Of a DNA stretch of 64,000 nt, positions 1-9,150 are shown one piece after another (within the stretch, counting starts at the first letter, position 1; every line of letters begins with the position of its first letter). Origin of the DNA: Corallococcus interemptor (GTDB lineage: Bacteria; Myxococcota; Myxococcia; Myxococcales; Myxococcaceae); the NCBI RefSeq assembly GCF_003668875.1, contig NZ_RAWM01000014.1:1-64000 (forward strand), written 5' to 3'. The notes beneath the pieces were generated by a model, which ran no database searches, was not told the DNA's origin, and was given only the letters and a program-made list of their open reading frames with translations. The position numbers and the translations under genes were made by a program.

Positions 1-108
1 CCCCAGCCCCCTCCCCCACTCGAGCGCTTCTCCCCGCCACGCCGGGCGCCAGGGGAGGGCTGCTTCGTCTTCTGCATCCGGACGGTGGGGGTGCGCGCGG
101 TGGACTGA
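1..108 (+). CDS. C-terminal end of an upstream gene (partial)
   Basis: The frame beginning at base 1 is open to a TGA at 106-108 and gives 35 residues ending CFVFCIRTVGVRAVD. Third codon positions are almost all G or C, as in the real genes around it, which is why I treat it as coding. The N-terminal part of the fragment is proline-rich. The piece is too short to assign a family or function, and the gene may lie wholly outside the window or be a chance open frame. Confidence 0.4.
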   Translation, partial: PQPPPPLERFSPPRRAPGEGCFVFCIRTVGVRAVD

Positions 109-388
109 CGGGAGGCCATGGATGTAGGCACATGTACCCCAACCATGACCGCTGTCCAGAAGCTGGCCGGATCCGCACCCGGCGTGCCCTCCGCGAGAAG
201 GCGTGGATGAGCAAGTGGATGGAAGTCCAGGTCAGGATTGGAAAGGGATTGCGTCGGCATGGGCCATGATTCCCGAACCCAATGTCAGACATCTTGAAAA
301 TCCCGGGCGAACCGTTCAAGAAAGAGTGTCCTGCACGTCGGACAAAAGCAGAACACGACAGCGGCATGCCTGCCGCGAGGGGGATACC

Positions 389-2605
389 TTGAGATTGAAT
401 CCGGCACGGTGGGTCTTGCTCATCCTGACACTCGCGGTGAGTGCCTGTGGGAATGAACAGCCCCCCACCCACCCCACCGACACGGTGGCGTCCATCCTCC
501 TCGGCGGCGCGTCCGCCGAGCCCTTGCGCGTGGGCGAAACCCTGCAGCTCACCGCCACGCCGAGGGATGCGGCCGGCAACACCGTGAACCGTCCGGTGAG
601 CTGGGCCTCCAGCAACAACGAGGTCGCGGCGGTGAGCGCCCAGGGACTGGTGACGGCCGTGAAGCCCGGCGACGCGGTCATCTCCGCCACCAGCGAGCGC
701 AGCACCGCCACGGTCGTGGTGCGCGTCGCTGAAGCGCCGACCCCTGACACCTCGGTGGCGTCCATCCTCCTCGGCGGCGCCCCCACCGAGCCCCTTCCCG
801 CGAACGAAACCGTGCAGCTCACCGCCACGCCGAGGGATGCGGACGGGAACACCCTGAGCCGTCCGGTGCGCTGGACCTCCAGCGACAGCGAGGTCGCGGA
901 GGTGAACGCCGAGGGCCTGGTGACGGCCGTGAAGCCGGGCGACGTGGCCATCTCCGCCTCCAGCGAGCGCAGCACCGCCAGTGTCGTGGTGCGCGTGACC
1001 GTGGCGAGGGTGGCGACCGTGACGCTCGACGGCGTCCCCACGGGCCAGGTGGCGGTGGGCACCACGGTGCAGCTCTCCGCGACGCCGAAGGACTCCCGTG
1101 GCACTCCCCTCCCCGAGCGCACCGTCACCTGGAGCTCGAGCGATACGACCCGGGCGCAGGTGAGCGCCACCGGCCTGGTGACGGCGCTGAAGGCCGGACA
1201 GGTGACCGTCACCGCGACCAGTGAGACGAAGAGCGCGTCCGCGACCCTCGAACTCTATGTCCCCGTCGCCCAGATTTCGGTCTCGCCCTCCTCCGCGGTG
1301 ATCGCCATCGGCCGGGAGCTCCAGCTCCAGGCGGTCCTGAAGGACGCCCAGGGCAACGTGCTGACGGGCCGCACGGTGACGTGGGTGAGCTCCGACATGT
1401 CCCGCGCGGAGGTCCAGTCGAACGGCAAGGTCACCGGCAGGAGCGAGGGCACGGCGACCATCACCGCCACCTGCGAGGGCAAGTCCGCCACGGCCCAGCT
1501 GCGGGTGATTACGACGACGGGTTCGTGGAACCAGACCGAGGACTGGGCGACATACCAGGGAAACGCCCGGCACACCGGCGCGGTGGATGCGACACTGGAT
1601 CCCGCGGTCTTCCGCGAGCTGTGGGTCCGCCAGGTGTTCACGGGCTCCGCCGCGCTGAACCCCGTCACCGAAGGCAATGGCCGGGTCTTCGTCTCCACCC
1701 AGAGCTACTTCGGCAGCCAGCAACTGACCACGCTGGATGCCCAGACGGGCGCGCCGCTGTGGACGTATGACTTTGGCGCCATCCACGGGGCCCACCCGCC
1801 CGCCTATTCCGACGGCCGGGTGTACCTCACCACCTCGGGGCACCAGGACTCGTTCCTCTACGCCTTCGACGCGGCCGACGGCAGCCTCCAGTTCAAGAGC
1901 GCGTACGGAAACCAGTGGTCGACCTATTACGCCCCCGTCGTGTCCGACGGGAGCGTGTTCATGGCCGGCGGCTACTACGACGGCATGTACAGCTTCAACG
2001 CGACCAGCGGAAAGCAGCAGTGGTTCAGCTACACCACCCAGTACAACGCGTGGACGCCCGCGGTGGCCGGAGGCCAGGTCTTCGCGTACACCGAAGCGCA
2101 GCTGCAGGTGGTGGATGCGCTCACGGGGACCGTGGCCTACAAGATTGACGACCCCGGCTTCAGCTGGGCCGGGTGGAGCATGAACATGGCCCCGGTGCTG
2201 GGTGGCGCCCAGAACGTCCTCGCCCGGCAGTACAACCGGCTGCTCTCCTTCGACCTGGAGAACCGGCGGATCGCCTGGACGCTGAAGGACTCCTTCACGG
2301 GCAACGTCACGGTCGCGGACGGCGTGCTGTATGTCTTCAACAAGGGCAAGGTGGAGGCCCGGGCGGAGTCCAACGGGGACCTGCTCTGGACCTGGACGCC
2401 CCCCACGGGCACGCCGCAGGGGACCATGGTCGTGACGGACAACATGCTCTTCGTGAGCACCGCCACGAACACGTACGCGGTGGACCTGACCACCCGGGCG
2501 CACGTCTGGACGTATCCCGCCGGCGGATACCTGGCGCTGGGCAAGGACGGCATCCTGTTCATCGCGCGGAGCAATGGGAGCCTCTCCGCCATCACGGTGA
2601 AGTAG
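389..2605 (+). CDS. Secreted lipoprotein with four Ig-like (BIG2) repeats and a PQQ-type beta-propeller
   Basis: Predicted 738-residue cell-surface lipoprotein. I chose the TTG at 389 because it sits about six bases after a GAGGGGG ribosome site and directly precedes a lipoprotein signal ending LAVSACG. The frame is open further upstream but that extension has no signal-peptide character. Residues about 31-375 are four bacterial Ig-like repeats (VASILLGG, QLTATPRDA, VTWSSSD, GLVTAVKPGDVTISATSE). The first two repeats are nearly identical at DNA level. Residues about 390-738 carry blades of the type found in PQQ-binding-like propellers (LTTLDAQTGAPLWTYD, YAFDAADGS, VDALTGTV). No catalytic residues are evident. 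A binding or scaffold role at the cell surface is inferred. It stands alone, followed by a terminator-like hairpin. Confidence 0.85.
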   Translation: MRLNPARWVLLILTLAVSACGNEQPPTHPTDTVASILLGGASAEPLRVGETLQLTATPRDAAGNTVNRPVSWASSNNEVAAVSAQGLVTAVKPGDAVISATSERSTATVVVRVAEAPTPDTSVASILLGGAPTEPLPANETVQLTATPRDADGNTLSRPVRWTSSDSEVAEVNAEGLVTAVKPGDVAISASSERSTASVVVRVTVARVATVTLDGVPTGQVAVGTTVQLSATPKDSRGTPLPERTVTWSSSDTTRAQVSATGLVTALKAGQVTVTATSETKSASATLELYVPVAQISVSPSSAVIAIGRELQLQAVLKDAQGNVLTGRTVTWVSSDMSRAEVQSNGKVTGRSEGTATITATCEGKSATAQLRVITTTGSWNQTEDWATYQGNARHTGAVDATLDPAVFRELWVRQVFTGSAALNPVTEGNGRVFVSTQSYFGSQQLTTLDAQTGAPLWTYDFGAIHGAHPPAYSDGRVYLTTSGHQDSFLYAFDAADGSLQFKSAYGNQWSTYYAPVVSDGSVFMAGGYYDGMYSFNATSGKQQWFSYTTQYNAWTPAVAGGQVFAYTEAQLQVVDALTGTVAYKIDDPGFSWAGWSMNMAPVLGGAQNVLARQYNRLLSFDLENRRIAWTLKDSFTGNVTVADGVLYVFNKGKVEARAESNGDLLWTWTPPTGTPQGTMVVTDNMLFVSTATNTYAVDLTTRAHVWTYPAGGYLALGKDGILFIARSNGSLSAITVK

Positions 2606-2651
2606 CGACCCGCTGATCCGGGGAATGAGCGGTTGGCAGGGACGCAGAAAT

Positions 2652-2677
2652 TGCGCGGCGCCGGGGGGCGCCGCGCA
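2652..2677 (+). terminator. Hairpin terminator after the Ig/propeller gene
   Basis: An 11-bp G/C-rich perfect stem (2652-2662 with 2667-2677) closes a GGGG loop, 46 bases after the stop codon and 73 bases before cydA. There is no long U tract, so termination strength is uncertain. The position fits separation of the upstream gene from the cyd operon. Confidence 0.55.
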
Positions 2678-2750
2678 GGTCTTGCGAGGACCCAGGAGGT
2701 CACCCGAGGCAGCGTGAACGGCCGGCGGCTTGCAATGCCGCCCTGGCGTC

Positions 2751-4202
2751 ATGACCAGCCTGGAACTCGCGAGATGGCAGTTCGGAATCACCACGGTCTA
2801 CCACTTCATCTTCGTCCCGCTCACCATCGGGCTCGCCCCGCTGGTCGCGCTGCTGCAGACGCTCTGGGTGGTGACCGGCAAGCCGGGGTGGCTGCGGCTG
2901 ACGCGGCTCTTCGGCAAGCTGTTCCTGATCAACTTCGCGCTCGGCGTGGTGACGGGCATCGTCCAGGAGTTCCAGTTCGGGATGAACTGGAGCGAGTACG
3001 CCCGCTTCGTGGGGGACGTGTTCGGCGCGCCGCTGGCGATGGAAGCGCTGGCGGCCTTCTTCATCGAGTCCACCTTCCTCGGCCTCTGGATCTTCGGCTG
3101 GAAGCAGCTGCCCCGCGCGCTGCACCTCGCCTCCATCTGGCTGGTGGCGTTCGCGGTGAACCTCTCCGCCTACTTCATCCTCGCGGCCAACTCCTTCATG
3201 CAGCACCCCGTCGGAGCGCGCTTCAACCCCGCCACCGGGCGCGCGGAGATGACGGACATCCTGGCGGTGTTGACCAACAACACGGTGCTCGTGGCCTTCC
3301 CCCACACGGTGACGTCCGCCTTCCTCGTCGCGGGCACCTTCGTGGCGGGTGTCTGCGGCTGGCTGATGGTGCGCTCCAGCCAGTCGGGTGAAGCGGCAAC
3401 GGCCCAGGACTTCCGCGCCGGGCTGCGGCTCGGGCTCGTCACCGTCATCGTCTCCGGCATCGGCGTGGCGGTGAGCGGAGATGCCCAGGCGAAGCTGATG
3501 TTCGAACAGCAGCCCATGAAGATGGCCGCGGCCGAAGCGCTCTGTGACGGACGCGCCGGGGCGCCCTTCTCACTGCTGGCGGTGGGAGACCTGAACAACG
3601 ACTGCCGGGGCGTGCGCCACCTGCTGGAGATCCCCGGCCTCACGTCCTACCTCGCGCGCTCGGACTTCCAGGCGCCGCTCGAGGGCGTCAACGACGTCCA
3701 GAAGCGCTACGAGGCGCGCTACGGGGCGGGACCGGACTACGCGCCGAACCTCGCCGTCACGTACTGGTCCTTCCGCCTGATGATCGGCCTGGGCGTGGGG
3801 AGCGCGGCGCTGGCGCTCATCGGGTTCTGGCTCACGCGGGGCGGCGTGGCGAGCAACTCGGAGCGGTTCGCCCGGCTCTGCCTCGCGGCGCTGCCCACCC
3901 CGTTCCTCGCGTGCTCCTTCGGGTGGATCTTCACCGAGATGGGACGGCAGCCCTGGCTGGTGGCGCCCAACCCCACCGGCGTGGACACGCTCCGCCTGTT
4001 GACGGCCAGCGGCGTCTCCACCGCCGTCTCACCCGCCATGGTGTGGACGACGCTGATTGGCTTCACCTGCGTCTACGGCGCGCTGGCGGCGGTCTGGTTC
4101 TACCTGATGCGGCACTTCGTCCGCGCGGGCCTGAAGCACCCGGCGACCCACGCGGCCGAGGACAGCCATCCTGAAACCGCGCCGCTGTCGTTTGGCTACT
4201 GA
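2751..4202 (+). CDS. cydA: Cytochrome bd ubiquinol oxidase subunit I
   Basis: Catalytic subunit of the inner-membrane bd-type quinol oxidase, which reduces oxygen to water using quinol and holds hemes b558, b595 and d. The 483-residue product starts MTSLELARWQFG. It has the conserved N-terminal YHF with heme-ligand His18, the LIN and SGxxQAK regions, the quinol-site motif KMAAAEAL (Lys and Glu kept) and the GRQPW signature. The Q-loop region is short, so this is the short-loop type. The ATG at 2751 is preferred over an in-frame TTG at 2730 because family proteins begin just before the first helix; no good ribosome site is seen for either. First gene of a four-gene operon with cydB, cydD and cydC. 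Confidence 0.95.
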   Translation: MTSLELARWQFGITTVYHFIFVPLTIGLAPLVALLQTLWVVTGKPGWLRLTRLFGKLFLINFALGVVTGIVQEFQFGMNWSEYARFVGDVFGAPLAMEALAAFFIESTFLGLWIFGWKQLPRALHLASIWLVAFAVNLSAYFILAANSFMQHPVGARFNPATGRAEMTDILAVLTNNTVLVAFPHTVTSAFLVAGTFVAGVCGWLMVRSSQSGEAATAQDFRAGLRLGLVTVIVSGIGVAVSGDAQAKLMFEQQPMKMAAAEALCDGRAGAPFSLLAVGDLNNDCRGVRHLLEIPGLTSYLARSDFQAPLEGVNDVQKRYEARYGAGPDYAPNLAVTYWSFRLMIGLGVGSAALALIGFWLTRGGVASNSERFARLCLAALPTPFLACSFGWIFTEMGRQPWLVAPNPTGVDTLRLLTASGVSTAVSPAMVWTTLIGFTCVYGALAAVWFYLMRHFVRAGLKHPATHAAEDSHPETAPLSFGY

Positions 4203-4241
4203 AGCTCCCGGCCTCCCTTCTCCTGGCATCGGTCAATCATC

Positions 4242-5249
4242 ATGGAACTGAATACGCTCTGGTTCTGTCTCATCGCGGTCCTCTGGACGGGCTACCTGGT
4301 GCTGGAGGGCTTCGACTTCGGCGTGGGGATGTGGCTCTCCGTCCTGGGCAGGACCCCGGCGGAGCGCCGCGCGGTGCTGCGCACGATTGGCCCCGTCTGG
4401 GATGGCAATGAGGTGTGGCTGCTCACCGCCGGGGGCGCCACGTTCGCGGCCTTCCCGGAGTGGTACGCGACGCTCTTCTCCGGCTTCTACCTGCCGCTCT
4501 TCCTCATCCTCGTCGCGTTGATCGTCCGCGGCGTCGGGCTCGAGTTCCGCTCCAAGCTGGACAGCCCCACGTGGCAGCGCCGCTGGGAGCAGGCCATCCA
4601 GGTGGGCTCCTGGCTGCCCGCGCTGCTCTGGGGCGTCGCGTTCGCGAACATCGTGCGCGGGGTCCCCCTGGACGCGAACCACCAGTTCACCGGGACGTTC
4701 CTGGGCCTGCTGTCTCCCTTCGCGCTGCTCGGCGGCCTGGCCACCACGCTGCTGTTCCTCAGCCACGGCGCGGTCTTCGTCGCGCTGAAGACCCAGGGTG
4801 CGCTGCGGACGCGGGCGCTCGGCTGGGCCCGGCGGGTGGCGCTGCCCACGCTCGCGGTCAGCGGCGCGTTCGGGCTGTGGACGCAGGTGCGGTACTCCGT
4901 GGCCTGGACGTGGCCGGTGCTGGGGTTCGTGGCGCTGGCGCTGGCGGCGGCGGCGCTGAGCGTCTGGCGGGAGCGGGAGGGCTGGGCCTTCACGTTCAAC
5001 TGTCTGGCCATCGCGGGCGTGGTCGTGCTGCTCTTCGGCTCGCTCTTCCCGGACGTGATGCCGGCGCTGGAACCGGCGCACTCGCTCACCGTGCACAACG
5101 CGTCGAGCACGCCCTACACGCTGCGGATCATGACGTACGTCGCCGTCGCGCTGGTGCCGTTCGTGCTGGCCTACCAGGGGTGGACCTACTGGGTGTTCCG
5201 CCAGCGCGTCACCGTCGACGACCTCACCCCGGCGCTGGGAGAGGGCTGA
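4242..5249 (+). CDS. cydB: Cytochrome bd ubiquinol oxidase subunit II
   Basis: Second integral-membrane subunit of the bd oxidase, 335 residues, near the usual family length. It opens MELNTLWFCLIAVLWTGYL and carries the typical LEGFDFGVGM segment in helix 1, followed by RRAVLRTIGPVWDGNEVWLL, a hallmark of CydB. About eight to nine hydrophobic segments follow. It begins 39 bases after cydA and ends 7 bases before cydD, so co-transcription is very likely. It is required with CydA for heme assembly and activity. Nothing unusual is seen. Confidence 0.95.
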   Translation: MELNTLWFCLIAVLWTGYLVLEGFDFGVGMWLSVLGRTPAERRAVLRTIGPVWDGNEVWLLTAGGATFAAFPEWYATLFSGFYLPLFLILVALIVRGVGLEFRSKLDSPTWQRRWEQAIQVGSWLPALLWGVAFANIVRGVPLDANHQFTGTFLGLLSPFALLGGLATTLLFLSHGAVFVALKTQGALRTRALGWARRVALPTLAVSGAFGLWTQVRYSVAWTWPVLGFVALALAAAALSVWREREGWAFTFNCLAIAGVVVLLFGSLFPDVMPALEPAHSLTVHNASSTPYTLRIMTYVAVALVPFVLAYQGWTYWVFRQRVTVDDLTPALGEG

Positions 5250-5256
5250 GCGTCCG

Positions 5257-6942
5257 ATGAAGCCGCTCGACCCGAAGCTCCTGCGGCACGCGAGCGCGGC
5301 GCGGCGCTACGTGCTGCTCACCGCGGGCCTGGGGATCGGGATGGTCGCGCTCACGGTCCTGCAGGCGCGGGGGCTGGCGCGGCTGCTGGGACATGCCCAC
5401 GACCTGGCGGGGGGCCTGGGGGGGGCCCTCGCCTGGCTGGGCGGCGTGTGGCTGCTGCGCGCGGCGCTGGCGGGGCTCCAGGAGTGGTCGGGGAAGCGGA
5501 GCGCGCACCGGGTCATCGCGCAGCTGCGGGAAGGCCTGCTCGCGCGGCTGGCGTCCAGCCCTGAGCGGGAGGGCGCTCCGGCGAGCGGCGTGGCGCAGGT
5601 GGAGCTCGCGACCCGTGGGCTGGACGCGCTGCAGCCCTATCTGGAGGGCTACGTGCCGCAGCTGCTGCTCACGGCGCTCGCGACGCCGGCCCTGCTCGTG
5701 TGCGTGTGGCGCGCGGATCCGGTCTCCGCGCTCTTGATGGCGGGCTCGCTGCCGCTCATCCCGCTCTTCATGGTCCTGGTGGGCCGCTTCACGCGCGAGG
5801 CGACGATGCGGCAGCTCGCGAGCATGCAGCAGCTGAGCGCGCGGGTGCTGGACTTCATCACGGGGCTCGCGACGCTCCGGGCGCTGGGCCGGCACGGGGG
5901 CGTCGCGGCCCAGGTCCTGCGGCTGAGCGAGGCGCACGCACGGACCACGCTCAAGGCGCTGCGGCGCGCCTTCCTCTCCAGCTTCGTGCTGGAGCTCATC
6001 ACCACGCTCTCCATCGCCAGCGTGGCGGTGGGGATCGGGCTGCGGCTGCTCGACGGGGGAATGGCGCTGGAGACGGGGCTCTTCGTGCTGCTGCTCGCGC
6101 CGGAGGTCTACGCGCCGCTGCGCCAGGTGGGCGCGCTCTTCCACGCGTCCGCGGAGGGCGCCGAGGCGGCGGCGCAGGCCATCGCGCGGCTCGAAGCCCC
6201 CCAGCCCGCGCGCGGCACGCTCGCCGCGCCACCGCTCACCTCCGGGGCGCTGGAGGTGCGGGACGTCTCGGTGGCCACGCGCGACGCGGGGCGCTGCGCA
6301 CCCGAGGGACTCTCTTTCGTGCTGCCGTTGGGGCAGGGACGCATCCTCGGGTTGCGTGGGGAGAGCGGCGCGGGCAAGAGCACGGCCCTGGAGGTGGTGC
6401 TCGGGCTGCTCGCGCCCACGCGCGGGGGCGTCCTCCTGCGGCCTGAAGGTGCGCCGGCGCTTGAGCTCGGGGCGCTCGACCTGACGACGTACTGGGCCCA
6501 GCTCGCGTGGCTGCCCCAGCGGCTCCATCTGGAGCCCGGCACGGTGCGCGAGAGCGTCTGCCGGGGGCGCGCCATCCCGGACTCCGCCCTGTCCGCCGCC
6601 GCGGAGGCCACTGGCTTCGATGCCGTCGTCGCGCGGCTGCCCGAAGGCTGGGACACGAAGCTGGGGCGGGACGGTCAGGGCCTCTCGCTGGGGCAGAGGC
6701 AGCGGCTCGCGCTCACCCGCGTCCTCGCGGGCGACGAGCGGCTGCTGCTGCTCGACGAGCCCACGGCGCACCTGGATGAGCGCTCCGAGCAGCGCGTCCT
6801 CGAAGCCCTGAAGCGGCGTGCCCGACGGGGAACGACCCTCCTGCTGGTCAGCCACCGCGCGCGGACGCTGGCCATCGCGGACGAAGTCCTCACGCTCCAT
6901 TCGCACGCATCGCCTTTGGACACCCTCGCGGAGGCCGCATGA
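5257..6942 (+). CDS. cydD: ABC transporter CydD, cytochrome bd assembly (permease-ATPase)
   Basis: One half of the heterodimeric CydDC ABC exporter. It moves glutathione/cysteine to the periplasm, or binds heme, and is needed for cytochrome bd assembly. The 561-residue protein has an N-terminal six-helix domain containing the CydD-type stretch LDALQPYLEGYVPQLLL. The C-terminal ATPase has Walker A GESGAGKST, signature LSLGQRQRLALTRVL, and Walker B LLLLDEPTAHLD. It starts 7 bases after cydB. Its stop overlaps the cydC start in an ATGA, implying translational coupling of the two half-transporters. Which paralogue is D and which C is taken from similarity of the membrane domains and from gene order. 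Confidence 0.92.
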   Translation: MKPLDPKLLRHASAARRYVLLTAGLGIGMVALTVLQARGLARLLGHAHDLAGGLGGALAWLGGVWLLRAALAGLQEWSGKRSAHRVIAQLREGLLARLASSPEREGAPASGVAQVELATRGLDALQPYLEGYVPQLLLTALATPALLVCVWRADPVSALLMAGSLPLIPLFMVLVGRFTREATMRQLASMQQLSARVLDFITGLATLRALGRHGGVAAQVLRLSEAHARTTLKALRRAFLSSFVLELITTLSIASVAVGIGLRLLDGGMALETGLFVLLLAPEVYAPLRQVGALFHASAEGAEAAAQAIARLEAPQPARGTLAAPPLTSGALEVRDVSVATRDAGRCAPEGLSFVLPLGQGRILGLRGESGAGKSTALEVVLGLLAPTRGGVLLRPEGAPALELGALDLTTYWAQLAWLPQRLHLEPGTVRESVCRGRAIPDSALSAAAEATGFDAVVARLPEGWDTKLGRDGQGLSLGQRQRLALTRVLAGDERLLLLDEPTAHLDERSEQRVLEALKRRARRGTTLLLVSHRARTLAIADEVLTLHSHASPLDTLAEAA

Positions 6943-8600
6943 GCCGCCATCCCTTGCGCCAGGTGCTGGCGGGGCTGGAGCTCCGTCCACGCACGGTGGG
7001 CTTCGCGGTCGCGCTCGGGACCTTCGCGCTCCTCGCGTCGACGACCCTGGGCGCGCTGTCCGCGTGGCTGATCGCGCGCGCGGCCGAGATGCCGCCCGTG
7101 CTCGACCTCACGCTCGCCATCGTGGGCGTGCGGGCCCTGGGGCTCACCCGCGCGTGCCTCCGCTACGCCCACCGGCTCGTCGCGCACGAACTGGCCTTTC
7201 ATGGCGTGGCGCGGCTGAGGGCCCGGCTGGTGGACACGCTCGCGCGAGGGCCACTCACGCGGGTCCTGGGGCTCAAGCGCGGAGCCCTCGTCGCGAGGCT
7301 CGGCGGCGACGTGGACGCGGTGGGCGACGCGGTCATCCGCGCGCTCGTGCCCATGGCCATCGCGGCCGGCGTCGGCGTCGGCGGCGTTGCCCTGCTCGCC
7401 TTCTTCCTCCCGGCCGCGGCCTGGGCCCTGGCCGTGAGCCTGGCCGTCGCGGGGGGCGTCGCGCCCTGGATGGGTGCGCGCGCGCTGGCCGTGTCGGAGA
7501 AGGCGTCGTCGGACACCCGGTCGCATCAGCAGGCCACGGCGCTGGAGCTGCTCGAAGGCGCGGCGGAGCGCAAGGTCTCGGGACAAGCGCCGGTCCTGCT
7601 GGGAGCCCTGCGCGAGGACGACCTTCATCTGGAGCGCCTCTCCGCACGGGCCGCGCGCTGGACCGCCGCCGCGACCTTCCTGATGCACGGCGCGTGGAGC
7701 GCGAGCGTGGGGGCGGCCCTCCTCCTCGGCTTCGCGGCGCTCGGGCGCGGAGCGCTCTCCCAGGTGGAGCTCTGTGTCGTCGTGCTCGTGCCGCTCGGTG
7801 CCTTCGAGGCCCTCCAGTCCATGCCCGCGGCGCTGACCCAGCTGCTGCGTTCGACCGAGGCAGCCCGGCGGCTGCTTCCCTTCCTCGAGACGCCCGAGGA
7901 GGCGACCCCGGCCGCCGCGTTGGCCTCCCCCGCGCCGGCGGCTCAACTGCGCGCGGAGGGGCTGGCGTGCGGCTGGCCGGACCGGAGCGCCGCTGTCTCG
8001 GGCATCGACCTCACCTTGCGGCGAGGGAGCTCGCTCGCCCTCACCGGGCCCAGTGGCAGCGGGAAGACGACGCTGCTGCTCAGCCTCGCGGGGCACCTGC
8101 CTCCGAAGGCGGGGATGGTGAAGCTCGGCGCGGTCTCGCTCGCGGACGTGAGCGAGCAGCGCCGGGTGGAGCTGCTGCACTACTCGGCCGAGGACGCGCA
8201 CCTCTTCGACACCACCCTGCGAGAGAACCTCCGGGTCGTGCGCGCGACGCTCACCGACGACGAGGCCATCACGGCGCTGCACAAGGCCGGGCTGGGTGAC
8301 TGGTACGCGCGGCAGCCGCTGGGGCTCGACACGCCGCTCGGCCGTGGAGGCGAGGCCATCTCCGGAGGCGAGCGACGGCGCGTCCTCCTCGCGCGCGCCT
8401 GGCTCTCAGAGGCGCCCTGGCTCCTGCTCGATGAGCCCACCGAGCATCTGGATGCGCGCACCGCCGCGCGCGTGATGCGAGACCTCGATGGGATGAAGGC
8501 GCACGGGCGCGGCCTGGTGGTCGTCACGCATGACGCGGACGTGGCGCGTGCGCTGGACAGCGTCCACGTCCTCGCGCATCGCGCTGGGGCCGCTCAGTAG
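6939..8600 (+). CDS. cydC: ABC transporter CydC, cytochrome bd assembly (permease-ATPase)
   Basis: Partner of CydD in the heterodimeric assembly exporter; 553 residues. The N-terminal membrane domain has the CydC-like run SAWLIARAAEMPPVLDLTLA followed by VGVRALGLTRACLRYAHRL. The ATPase domain has Walker A GPSGSGKTT, signature ISGGERRRVLLARAWL, Walker B LLLDEPTEHLD and an H-loop THDADVA. Translation begins inside the cydD stop (ATGA). It closes the operon, and no hairpin terminator is seen in the 37 bases before the convergent small lipoprotein gene. All four cyd genes are intact, so a functional bd oxidase is expected. Confidence 0.92.
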   Translation: MSRHPLRQVLAGLELRPRTVGFAVALGTFALLASTTLGALSAWLIARAAEMPPVLDLTLAIVGVRALGLTRACLRYAHRLVAHELAFHGVARLRARLVDTLARGPLTRVLGLKRGALVARLGGDVDAVGDAVIRALVPMAIAAGVGVGGVALLAFFLPAAAWALAVSLAVAGGVAPWMGARALAVSEKASSDTRSHQQATALELLEGAAERKVSGQAPVLLGALREDDLHLERLSARAARWTAAATFLMHGAWSASVGAALLLGFAALGRGALSQVELCVVVLVPLGAFEALQSMPAALTQLLRSTEAARRLLPFLETPEEATPAAALASPAPAAQLRAEGLACGWPDRSAAVSGIDLTLRRGSSLALTGPSGSGKTTLLLSLAGHLPPKAGMVKLGAVSLADVSEQRRVELLHYSAEDAHLFDTTLRENLRVVRATLTDDEAITALHKAGLGDWYARQPLGLDTPLGRGGEAISGGERRRVLLARAWLSEAPWLLLDEPTEHLDARTAARVMRDLDGMKAHGRGLVVVTHDADVARALDSVHVLAHRAGAAQ

Positions 8601-8637
8601 ATTGCATGGCTGAGCAGGGGCCGCCCGCGTTGGCGTG

Positions 8638-9018
8638 TCACAGCGCGCTGCAGGCCCAGACGCCCTGGGACGTACAGAAGCAATTGGGATTGGGGTGGCC
8701 CGGCAGACAGCAACTCCGAGACCCGCCCACGGGCGAACACGGCGTCCCCGCGAGCTTGCTGCAACGATTGTTCAGTCCACAGAAGGGCGTGGATGGGAGA
8801 CAGATGTTGTAGAAGCCATCACACTGGACGGAGTCCGCCTGCACCGAGCAGGTGTTCCCCTGGCAGGACACCGTCGAGCCATCCGGACAGGTCTGTGAGC
8901 ACGTGACGAGGGCGCTCGACTGCTGCTCCAGCTCCGGCTCTTCCAAAGGCTCCACTCCACCACAGGCCACCAGCACCGGGACGACAAGCACCGTCAGCAC
9001 ACCCAGGAAGCGCTTCAT
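8638..9018 (-). CDS. Small cysteine-rich secreted lipoprotein
   Basis: Predicted 126-residue exported protein. The ATG at 9018 follows AAGGAGAG by about six bases and starts MKRFLGVLTVLVVPVLVACGG, a clean lipoprotein signal with lipobox VLVAC. After an acidic spacer and the motif EQQSSALVTC comes a domain with about 15 cysteines (CSQTCPDGSTVSCQGNTCS, CFCTSQGVWAC), likely disulfide-bonded outside the cell. I recognise no family. Two other genes here (27319-27690 and 38404-38649) share the plan of lipobox, acidic spacer, Q-x-S/E-x-L/A-type junction, then a Cys-rich module. A longer upstream open frame was rejected because it lacks a signal and ribosome site. Confidence 0.8.
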   Translation of the reverse strand: MKRFLGVLTVLVVPVLVACGGVEPLEEPELEQQSSALVTCSQTCPDGSTVSCQGNTCSVQADSVQCDGFYNICLPSTPFCGLNNRCSKLAGTPCSPVGGSRSCCLPGHPNPNCFCTSQGVWACSAL

Positions 9019-9150
9019 GGCGTGTCTCTCCTTGAGGGATTGAGCGGCATTGAACCACATCTCCCAACTCCAATCTTGGAATTCAGCATTTTCCTTGATT
9101 AAGGTCTGGGCCGATCTGGAGCATGAAGTGGAAAGGAGACACCGTTCACC

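Noticed and set aside
480-1500. Direct DNA repeats that could look like a CRISPR or mobile repeat
   Set aside because: They are in-frame Ig-like domain repeats of one coding gene, about 250 bases long and diverged, with no short uniform spacers.
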